DNA of 64,000 nucleotides from Apostichopus japonicus (lineage: Eukaryota > Echinodermata > Holothuroidea > Aspidochirotida > Stichopodidae). Shown here one piece after another: positions 24,801 through 36,800 of the stretch (its first letter is position 1; each line of letters begins with the position of its first letter). The notes beneath the pieces were generated by a model. That model ran no database searches. It was not told the origin of the DNA and saw nothing but the letters and a program-made list of their open reading frames with translations. Position numbers and translations under genes: made by a program. Location: contig NC_092563.1 of assembly GCF_037975245.1 (NCBI RefSeq), positions 25,950,960 to 26,014,959 on the forward strand. The letters are read 5' to 3'.

Positions 24801-27800
24801 AGCCGCTAGGACAAACACAGACATAGCTATAATCATCTGAATCCTACAGACTATACTGACCCACAGTCTTGCTGGAGTGAATGTCTGAGTAGCCGCTAGG
24901 ACAGACACAGGAATATCTATAATCATCTGAATCCTGGCCACTATACTGACCCACATTCTATTTGCAGTGAATGTCTGAGTAGCCGCTTAGACAGATACAG
25001 ACATAGCTATAATCATCTGAACTCTACAGACTATACTCACCCCCAGTCTATTTGCAGTGAATGTCTGAGTAGCCGCTAGGACAAACACATTCATAGCTAT
25101 GATCACCTGAATCCTACACACTATACTGACCCACATTCTTGTTGCAGTGAATGTCTGAGTAGCCGATAGGACAGACACAGGAATATCTATAATCATCTGA
25201 ATCCTACAGACTATACTCACCCACAATCATGTTGCAGTTAATGCCAGAGAAGCCGCTGGGACAAACACAGGTATAGTCAAGGTCAGAGGAATCCTCTGAC
25301 ACACATGTTGCACCATTCCTACAAGGGAAGCTGTTGCAAGGGTTAACCAGTACTACAGACCCTGCAAGCAAGAAAGAGAACAAATAATGAAAGTCCTCTT
25401 CAGAAGATTGACATTTTAATTTTCTTCATATTTCATCTTAAAATGATTATAATTACCAAACAATAACAAAAAAAGCTAAGAGCATAGGTCTCTACTCGAT
25501 AACGATTTGTTGGTAGTTTCTGGTAATATGTGAAATTATTGAAAACAATTTTTTCACAGTGTTTTTATCATTAGTGAAGTAGATGAGTATGAATATGTGA
25601 CATAAAAGCTTTGATAGCTTTTACAATTCTTTATATGAAGGGAACTTTAAAAATTGGAAATTGCATGAAACGTAATTGCCTACCAGATTGGCAATCATCA
25701 CCAGAGAATCCAGGGAGACATCTGCAAGTGTACGAGGCACAAAACTGAATATTCCGAGTACAAGTGCCACCATTCCGACAGGGTTGCTGGTTACACGGAT
25801 TGGGTATTGCTGAGTAAATTAGGAAAACCAAAGCAATAGAACAGACTTTGTAATTTAAAGCTTGTTTCAAATTCAGGTCCATCATACTGTAGTTATAATT
25901 GTATCACTTACAAATCCTGACCTTGTCAAAGTTTGTCAAAAGCTGAAGTAAATTAAGGCAGACACATGCCGTAATTGTTAGGACAAGTACATAAACCATA
26001 TAATAGAGGGATGCCCTGAATGCAGACAGAAATATGCATCATTAACGTGCCAGCTAATATCTTACCTGTTCCACATGCGAATCCACTAAAACATCCCACA
26101 CAGTCACACCGAAAGGCACCACACTCTATATTCGAGAGATCGGTACAAACGCCACCATTAGCGCATGGGTTGATGGGTGAACAGCCATTGGCTCCTGATG
26201 AGACAGAAACAAGGAAAGAAAACTAGTCTGTATTTGATTGATTCTCTTGCAGAAACGTACATCACAGATTCAAGTCTTGATACCACCTCTTCAGAACTCA
26301 TTTTTCTCTCCGATTTCCTTTTCTCATCTATGAATATTGATGAAGGACAGGTGCAGGTACAACACATTTAGAGGAAGCTGCCAATCTCTACCATCTGCAT
26401 ATTTTCATATCTTTATCAAACACACACAAGTTATGACAATTAAGCTATAAATGCAAAATGGTTACGTCAACAAGATGCAACTTTGTGGTATCTTAACATA
26501 TCAATTCCTTTCCCCATTAAATGTACACTCAAAATCCTCATATGACTCATAGAGCCTAAATCTGAATTATCTGTGGATCTGTACGGATGGGATGACTGTT
26601 TCGATTGTGAAGCGTTAATATCATGAATGAGTCATTATCGTTCGTTCTCGAGTAAAACTGAATTTAAAAAGAAGCACACAAGATTAATATATCTATTACC
26701 AATGGGTATTACATATCTGTTTTTGGAACACCATTAATCAATGTTATTACTTAATTTGATGTATATTTTATATACACCACACTAATTAGTGAAAATGGAA
26801 CCTTCCTTGGACAATTACGCTAAACCCGGAAAGGCCCATGAAACCTTCTTTCTTTGTCTAAAGAAAGATACATATTTATGATCCAGAAAACTAACTACTA
26901 ATTGAACTACATTTAATGATGCCCTTGGCAAAAGAAACTTAAAGAAACTTTAAGAATTTAAGAGAAAACAATTTTTTTCTGTCAAGTGCCTCTCATTGGA
27001 CCACACAATGTAAGGAAGAAAAGTGAGCTAATTACATTGTTATGGGACCTTAGTACTAGATAACAAAAAACAATCCAAAATGCTGGTTTATATCAATAAA
27101 AAAACAACTGAAAGTACAGTCAAGCAATTAATGGATGGACATCCCAGCATCAATCGAGCTGTGCCAAAATTATTGTTAATGAATCTAAAAAAAACCAGCA
27201 ATGTTTAAACATCAAACAAGAGAAGGATCAACTCACGGATTTGACAAAACTCTCCTGAGAAGCAAGTTGGACACTGACAAGTGTACCTGGTGCAATCAAA
27301 GAGGTCTGGTTGGCATATACCACCATTCTGGCAATCACTCCATGCACAAACATCACCAGCTACAAAAATGAAAGGAAAACACCTGTTTGAATGTATACAT
27401 CGATACTGCATTATATTGTAGACATTACCCCCAATTGATTAGTGAGGCTACTTAGGAGGGAACGACTTACCTTCTGGACAAATTACTTATGCATTTTCCC
27501 GCGCCATCGGTGCTCAACTCACAAAAAAACTACCACCAACTATACCGTAGCCTGCCAAGGGCAGCCGGTCTAGCCAGCTCTGTCTGGCCAGATTCGGTGC
27601 CTCGGCCTGGTCATTCTTTTCCTGTGACTTGCTCTGTTCAGTTGCCGATGTAAGTATTCTGGCTTTCACTCTGAATAAGAGTTTTTCTCTGGATTATGTT
27701 AAACATCAAATTACAACAGACAACACTGTTGGCAGCTTTTTATGTGTCTGTAAAGATCCTGAGAAAATGAACCCTCTTTGAAGTTCTAGATGGACCAGCA

Positions 27801-30800
27801 AGAATTAAGATTACAAGTTATCATGCTGGACTTTCTTGATTGAAATCTCTTCAATTTTGTACAGATATTCTACAAAATGTTTTACCTATAGAATATGTTC
27901 TACTTTACAATTGTCATTAATGGCTTATATTTAGCTGGATACTTTTAAGGCTATCTCAAAATCTGCTGATCACTAAATTTATGAAACCTAGCCTTTTATA
28001 AATGGGTATCCATAGACAGGAGCCCATTATAATGTGCTACTGTCTCATACTTTCCTTCTGATCATGGCAGGGTTGGTTATGCAAGTGAAACAGTTGGAGC
28101 AGAAACTTCCAAGACCAAAAAATTTAATATCGACACATCACCTTTCAAAAAAAAAATAGAAAACTCTCCTTCACGTCTAGCTGCGTGTATTTTGGTCCCC
28201 TTCACTTGCACACTCTTGTACTGTCTCTTGGTTTTGTGCTACTGACATTCAATTACGTTACCCAATTTCTATTGCTTTTCAATCTTCATAATTTGGCCTC
28301 CACCAGAAACTCAGCATCTTTTGTAGTACAAGTAAAGGCAACCAATCCCAAACTGTCCAATAATAAACATTCTTTTTTAAACTCCCATACAGAGACAAGG
28401 TCAGATCATTAATAAGGGAGTTACAGTTTCATCATCATGCATCATCATTGCCAATGCCATCCATACATTTATATTAACGCAACAGCAACTTTAATAGTCA
28501 GAGAAAATGAATAGAAATTCCCTATTGGCATTTTCCATACTAACCAGTCTAACATGTCTTACATATCAAGAAGTGTTAGCTCAGTGGTTAACGCCGGTGC
28601 CTAACAATCATAAGGTCCCGAGTTCAAGTCACTCCAAGATTATTGTATGTCGTCCAGTTACAGAGTTGTTGATGATTGAAAATTCTAAATCATGGACGTT
28701 AAATATGAATATAAGAGACTGACTTCGGTCAGCTTGCGGCTTTAATAAGCCAATGATGGCTTCTTCGCGAGTTCCTGCTTGCAGGAGGATCTAAATTACA
28801 TGTACACACTTCATACATACATACGCACAAGTAATAGAAGCCAAACCCATCCAACCATCGACAAAAATCACAAAACAACGCAGCAAGAAGCAAGAAGCAC
28901 TTGCTAAACTTATCTAAAGGTTTAGAGAATTTGATAAAGGTTTAGAGATGTTGATACTTACCGATATTACAGAAAGGTCCAGTGAAGCATTCTGAACACT
29001 GGCAAGTATACTGCTGACAGGAACCAGGTACAGCCAAACATGTGGATCCAAAGGAACACATATTACCGGTGCAGGCATCAACGGCTGATAGTAAAGAAGG
29101 TTAAAAGTGATAATCACAGAGAAGAAGATGGAAGTTTAAACATGTGAGGGCAGAGAGGTTGAGAGACAGAGGTGGAGGGGGGGGGGAGAGGAGGGTGTAA
29201 AACATCTCTGAGTTCATTAAGAGTAGTAAACTAACAAACATTTCTGAGTTCAGTTAGAGTAGTTAGGTAACAAACATCTCTGAGTTCATTTAGAGTCGTA
29301 AACTACCAAACAACCTTGTGTTCTTTAGAGTAGTTAACTATCAAACATCTCTGTGTTCAGTTAGAGTAGTAAACTAAAAAATATCTCTGAGTTCAGCTTG
29401 ATTAGTAAGTAAACTACCAAACATCTCTGTGTTCAGTTAGAGTAGTAAACTAACAAACATCTCTGAGTTCAGTTTGATTAGTAAGTAAACTACCAAACAT
29501 ATCTGTGTTCAGTTAGAGTAGTAAACTACCAAACATTTCTGAGTTCATTTAGAGTAGTAAATTAACAAACATCTCTGAGTTCCGTTAGAGTAGTAAACTA
29601 ACAAACATTTCTGAGTTCATTTAGAGTAGTAAACTACCAAACATCTCTGAGTTCAGTTAGAGTAGTAACTAGCAAACATCTCTGAGTTCAGTTAGAGTAG
29701 TAAACTAACAAACATCTCTGAGTTCAGTTAGAGTAGTAAACTAACAAACATCTCTGAGTTCAGTTTGATTAGTAAGTAAACTAACAAACATCTCTGAGTT
29801 CAGTTAGAGTAGTAACTAGCAAACATCTCTGAGTTCAGTTAGAGTAGTAAACTAACAAACATTTCTGAGTTCATTTAGAGTAGTAAACTACCAACCATCT
29901 CTGAGTTCAGTTAGAGTAGTAAACTAACAAACATTTCTGAGTTCAGTTAGAGTGGTAAACAAATTGACAAACAAGCATACCCCTATGCAAAGGAAAGTTT
30001 GAGACAAATTATTCATCCTGCATTCATTCATACATATTTAATTTATAACTTAATGATAGTACTGAACTTGTATGTTTTTTTTTAGCTGCAAATGCAGGAA
30101 TATAAAACTACTCACGAATCTGACAGAATTCCCCTGTAAAACACCGGGGGCAGATACAGCCTGTAACATCAATTTCAATTGTGACGCATGTACCTCCATT
30201 ACGACACAGATCAAGTGAACACGGATTCTCTGTAGTGTGAAGGTAAAAACAAATATTATTCACATTGGTCTCTCGATTGAAAATTCTAGTAAATACAGAC
30301 AAACATGGAATGTTTCGATACACCAATGCATCCAGGATAGACTCGTTGATGGAAAGATGAAAGAATGGAATGAAAGTGTTTCAACAACTAATAATAAAAC
30401 TGTACACTTCTAGTGCTAGTGTTATTGAAATCAACTTGTAGGGGAAAGGGGGGGGGGGGGAGTGGAGGGTCCTGTGCTAACCATATAGTACACTTTGACA
30501 AGTTACCAACATAAAAGCTTGAAAAGGCAAAATGCAGTCACTCTGCATTTGTCTGAGAATAATTATAAATGATAAGATAACAATTAGTCGGTATTACCCT
30601 CTATGATTGTAACATCAAAGGAGCAGGTGCCAGTATTAGACCTAGCATCTGAGTAGGCATACTCCACTGTAGTAGTACCAACCAAAAACTCTTCACCAGG
30701 GTTATGAGATGCCCTTACTAATGTGACAGGTTGTGAGGGGTCACTGACTATTGGAAACGGCCAATCTACTCTCTCACTCCTTACTCCAATCAGAACAGCG

Positions 30801-33800
30801 ATGACGATATCTCCTGGACAGAGCAGCATGGGTGGATCTGTGTCCACTGCAACAAAAAGATAAACCATATTAAAATCATTATCAAGTAAACTTATCATGA
30901 TGGAAGTCAAACATTTGCAAGTAACCATGGCAACTATATAGTCTGCATGATATTATCCAACAGAAAAAGAATATGATGTAACAAACACAATTTTATAAAG
31001 ACTCTTGCATTTCTTATCTTGAAGCTTCCTCGTTTTTCTTCTTGTCTTTCTCTTTGTTTCACAGATAATAAGCTGTGAATGTATAGAGCTGAGTTTGAAT
31101 CAACTTTTTGCCATTTGGATGTATCCATTTACACAAAGCAAACAGGTCTGTTAACTAGAAAATAAATGTCACTTCTAACCTTTTCATCAGATCAATGAAA
31201 AGACAGAAACATTTAAAATTGTTATTAATCGTTAATAGGAAGAATTATCAACCAAGTGAGAGATCTAATACTCACCGACTATTACAGACACGATGAATCT
31301 ACACGTAGCCGGATTTCTGCTTGGGTCTTGAAAGATGTAAGTCACTAGAGTGTCTCCAACAGTGAAAACTGACCCAGGCACAGGAACTCTGCTTACCAGA
31401 GAAACACTGCCTGAGTTATCTGTCGCAGTGGGTTCTGGAAAATTCACAACCGTTCCGGTAGTAACCGTGGTCTCTTGTACGAATAATCCCGGGCAATTGA
31501 TGACAGGTGGGATTCTATCCACTGAAAGGTAAATGGTATCTTGTAAAAAAAAAATCCTATGGTATGAACAGCAGGCTAACCCATAAATTCGTTTGAAGAT
31601 TAGCCACATTTACAATACTGATATACTTCTGTCAGCAAATTTTTATCTCCACTCAGTTTAATAAGCAGCGCACATGTTCCAGTGATGAACACAGATGTGC
31701 TTTTCATGGTGATAGGATTTCACATGTTTTAACACATCTCCTCCATCAATTCTATCTAATGCTTAAAGTAGCGGGTGCAGTCCTCAACCATCAATACTAT
31801 CTAATGCTTAAAGTAGCTGGTGCAGTCCTCGACCATCAATACTATCTAATGCTTACATTAGCTGGTGCAGTCCTCAACCATTAATACTATCTAATGCTTA
31901 CATTAGCTGGTGCAGTCCTCAACCACCAATACTATCTAATGTATAAAGTAGCTGGTGCAGTCCTCAACCATCAATACTGTCTAATGTTTAAGGTAGCTGG
32001 TGCAATCCTCGACCATCAATTCTATCTAATGATTAAAGTAGCTGGTGTAGTCCTCAACCATCAACACTATCTCATGCTTAAAGTAGCTGGTGCTTTCGTC
32101 AACATTCAATACTATCTAATTCTTAAAGTAGGTTTGTGCAGTCCTTTACCATCAATACTATCTAATGCTTACATTAGCTGGTGCTGTCCTCATGAGGACA
32201 GCACCAGCTAATGTAAGCATTGGACAGTATTGATGGCTGCAGCCATCAATGGCTGCAGTCATCAATACTATCTAATGCTTACATTGGCTGGTGCAGTCCT
32301 CAACTATCTAATGATTAAAGTAGTTGGTGCAGTCCGTAACCGTCAATACTATCTCATACTGAAAGTAGCTGGTGCAGCCCTAAACCATCACTATCTAATG
32401 ATTCAAGTAGCTGGTGCAGTCCTCAACCATCAATACTATCTAATGCTGAAGTCTAGCAGCTACTTTCTTTATGAGATCATATTGATGGTTATGGACTGCA
32501 CCAGCTACTTTCATTACCATCACAACCATCTGGTGTATTCTAGTCCCTATGGCAACTTTCAGCAGATTAAAAGGTTATCAGAATCTGCATAAATGATGGT
32601 TTGTATGAAACATTTGATCTCTTTCTAGTCTATTTTTCCAAAAGTCACAATAGGTCAATAGTTAGCCTCAACAGTTCATGAATATAACAACTATAGCCCT
32701 GATTCTTATATGAAAAGATAGTTAGGTACCTCTGTTACAAAACATTTAAGGCTTTGGCTAACATTATCCCAATTAAGTGTTCCTTGCTTGAAGGAAATTA
32801 ATTGTGTTATATATTTCATCACCAAATATTCTAGCATACCAACTTAAGTTAATACAATATGACACTGTCTCTTATGAATATGCATAGTGTCAACTTCACA
32901 CACAGTCAGGTACCATATCAGTTACTCAATAGTAAAGTACATGCTAACACAACCACTTATCCACGTATCCAAAATTAGGACCGGAAAATGTTGGCAGATT
33001 TGGGCCCACAAAAGCCTGGACAAAAATTTTGTTTCCAAACTAGCCCTGACAAACTGGGCCTAAAATATTTAGGTCTATATGTTCCAGCTATTAACCAACA
33101 ACTGTATTCCAAATTTGGCTACAATCCAACTCAAGGTTGCAGAGTTATTGCAATGTAAATATTTTTACGTTTGACACAATAACCTCATTAATAGTCATAA
33201 GGTCCATGCCACGAACAACAGGGTGCATCCTCCCACTTTAACATATCTACATATATAAGTATGACAAATATCCATCACTCTTTTGTGGAGTTATCACGGA
33301 TCCAAGGTAAGTGTCACAGACCCAGACAAACACCAAACACGCCAACTGGACTGCATAGCTTCCTATGCTTCCAGGAAGGAACCAAAATCTAATGTCTGCC
33401 CAGTAGCTAACCCTCAACATTTTAATCACCTGTTAAAACAAACAAAGAGGGAAGAGAGCAGTTCTATTCAAGGTTATGCGACAGCAAGAGAAAATACCAG
33501 CTGCTCTAAAATAAGGAGGAAACAGAGAAACCATGCCATATTTTACCTGGGACAATATCGATGGTAAAAGAGCAAGACGCCTGGAAGTTATCTGTGTCCT
33601 GCAATGTAATAGTAACTACTGTTTCTCCAACAGGGAACCTCTCTCCAGACTGGCGGCTTCTTGATATTATCTGAACGTCTGGATTTTGGTCGAGGTTACA
33701 CTGCAGCGGGTACTGGACATTTGCCCCAGTTTGGCCAAATGGTATTTCTTGTGTAATATCATTGGGACAACATTGGACTATAGGTCCTGTAAGAAGGCAA

Positions 33801-36800
33801 AAGTGACATATTCAATGGTGTATCAAAGTATATATTTTGACTGTTGAAAACAAACTGGAGTCATCCAATCTGTGGGCATATAGCCCTATATGCTATTCCC
33901 AATCTACAGTGTCATCAACCTCCAGCAGTCAGTGAGATTGGAACTGTGCCTAACAGAGATGTGGACATATCACATGACATTCTCCCCTAGCATATAATCC
34001 TAATATGCCTATCCTGACCTAAGACATTTGATGCAAAGTATCTTTGGTTTAAAATTAGTTCCATGGTGTGCGTGTGCCTGTGAGAGTTCCTGAGATATGA
34101 GGGTGCCCACACAGCTCCTTTAATAATGAAGGACATGTTTTTTTTCACCTGTTACAATCACCTTATTTTCTTTAGCTATTCCTTGCATTTGGGAAGTATC
34201 ATTACAGACAATGAAGTTTTAGGATGCAAACATAATGGCCAGTTTTTGTGGAATGATGCTGTAAGAGGTGTCAGAAAGAGGATTGTTCATCAAGTTGTGC
34301 ACAGGTGATTCTTGTTTCCATTTCTATAACACTTGTAGGGTATATTTATGAACTATAACAAATTTGGTACATTGCCAAGACTATAGCTTGTCTGAGTATA
34401 TGTTATAGTTTTCAACTCAGTTGCTCTTTACAAGGTTTTACATCTTCCTATAAACTTAAACATAGTTACTTTGTGATAATAGTTGATACATTGGACTTAA
34501 AGAGGTCTTGGAATGGTTTATCTACATTACTACAACACCACCCATGCACAACTTTCCGTAAATACGGCTTCAAACGCCAGAAATTCGCTGTCAAAGTATT
34601 CCCTAGAGACCTCTCGAACTGCCACTCGTAAAAAAAATCAAAGCTGCATGCCCACCGCAGTTCATCTGACGTCATCAAAGGAACCATTTCAGCCAAAGCC
34701 GACTCCCCGCCGTTTACCGATACGGCGTTGCACAGTTTACTACATGTAACCACAACACTCTTCTCATCAATTGAAAATGTCTTCTCCCGCATCTACCGAT
34801 TCCGAGGAAATATGACTTCACCTCTCAGGACATTCGTAAGCTTTGACAAAAATTATTTTCTTGAGGAAGAAGAGGAGGCAATAGTTTTTGAGGGTGATGA
34901 AGGTATCGGTGTTTTCCTTATCAATTGAGCCCCTTGCAGAAGAATTGTAAAACGATTCCGATGGCCGAGACGCGCAGCTGCCGATCTGGTCGGTTGAGCA
35001 TAAACAAAACCACCGTTATTAAGACCATCATATGATTTAAATTATCTCGAATGTCGATGATCCTGCTACTTAACTTCGTAGCGAAGCTTCTAGAATTTTG
35101 TTACTTACAGTGCAAGGAAAATGTGACATTCTGTACAGTTTTAGTGCAACCCTATAGTACTAGTAGTGGTAACATGGGGTCTAGACCTAACTAATAGACG
35201 TTGTATAACAGGCTAGCCCGTGTAATTGTATCATCCAACTGTTACGTAAAATCACAACACAACGCCAGTTTTACCACAAAAGAAAATTGCAGATCTAGTA
35301 CTGATTGTTCTAAAACCAACTGGCTTTCAGTTTGTGCAAAATATTAGGTAACCAGAAATTTGCTGCATCAAGGAGGCCTAGGCTATGGTCATAACAAGTA
35401 ATTTGGCAACAGTATAGACCTACAGGCACTCGTAACGTCGTGTATGTGTAGTGTTTTGAACGAGTCGTGTTCAAATTCTTTGATTTCTGTCATCTTTTGG
35501 AAAAGCTTGCAGTAGGAATCCGTCTTTACTTGTGGTGGAGCAACCTGATACCACATATCGGCTCGGCATATTTAAGAGTTACGAGATAAATTTACGCAAA
35601 AACAAAACTCCAAACACCAAATCTCAATTACTACGGAGCACTGCAACAGTGTAATGTTGTGCGTTCTCAGATGTAAACATAGCGTCTCGGAAGTGAGCTG
35701 AGTTCCTCGACTGACGTCACGCCGTATTACCTTAAATACAACAATTTTTAGAAAGTTTTCATTACCCTTGAATTTTTGATCGTTTATTCCTCAAGGATGC
35801 AAGCTTCGTTTGACACAAATTGGGTATCATTGGAAAGCTACAAGTGTACAGAATACGATGATAAATAATTTTTTTCCATTTCATCATCTCTTTAATGCAG
35901 ACATGTTTGAAACTTTACTCACCAACAGTAACCAAGATGGAGAAGATGCAAGGTGGGCTACGGTTACCAGTTGGGTCTCTGTATGTGCATGTTACCACAG
36001 TCTGTCCGAACTGGAACAGTTGGCCCGATTGATGTGAACAATCCTCTGTAACTGGATCTCCAGAGTTATCGAATGCTAGAATAGTTGGCCAAGTCACTGA
36101 CACGGATGCACCAAGGTTCAGACTAGCTTGAATTGGATCGGGACAATTCACAATGAAAGGTGGGTCATTGTCAACTGTTGATATAGAAAAATACAGAACA
36201 GGTGGCAGATTGTCGACTGTTAAAATAGTAAAATACACAACATGTGGCAGTGTTGACTGTTGATATAGTAAAAGACAGAAGAGGTGGCAGATTGTCGACT
36301 GTTAAAATAGTAAAATACACAACATGTGGCAGTGTTGACTGTTGATATAATAAAATAAAGAACAGGTGGCAGATTGTCGACTGTTACTATAGTAAAATAC
36401 ACAACATGTGGCATAGTATCGTCTGTTGATATAGTAAAAGACAGAAGAGGTGGCAGATTGTCGACTGTTAAAATAGTAAAATACACAACATGTGGCAGTG
36501 TTGACTGTTGATATAATAAAATAAAGAACAGGTGGCAGATTGTCGACTGTTACTATAGTAAAATACACAACATGTGGCATAGTGTCGTCTGTTGATATAG
36601 TAAAAGACAGAAGAGGTGGCAGATTGTCGACTGTTGATATAATAAGATACAGAACAGGTGGCATAGTGTCGACTGTTGATAACGGGTGGCATAGTGTCGA
36701 CATTTGATATAGTAAGAAACAGAGCATGTGGCATAGTGTCGAATGTTGATATAATAAGATACAGAACAGGTGGCATAGTGTCGACTGTTGATATAATAAG

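Noticed and set aside
24165-25226. Long minus-strand frame with a 30-residue repeat
   Set aside because: It is the wrong frame of the 90-bp minisatellite, open only because 90 is a multiple of three. The EGF-bearing frame stops after each donor.
28566-28640. Functional tRNA gene
   Set aside because: A and B boxes are present, but an acceptor stem and a proper anticodon arm are not, and a SINE body follows.
31894-32592. Plus-strand frames with 15-residue repeats
   Set aside because: Open frames through a 45-bp minisatellite, with orientation flips and no start context. No domain.
34466-34792. Minus-strand frame of 108 codons in the CG-bearing intron
   Set aside because: No motif, no splice sites in phase with the main gene, and overlapping frames on the other strand are equally open.
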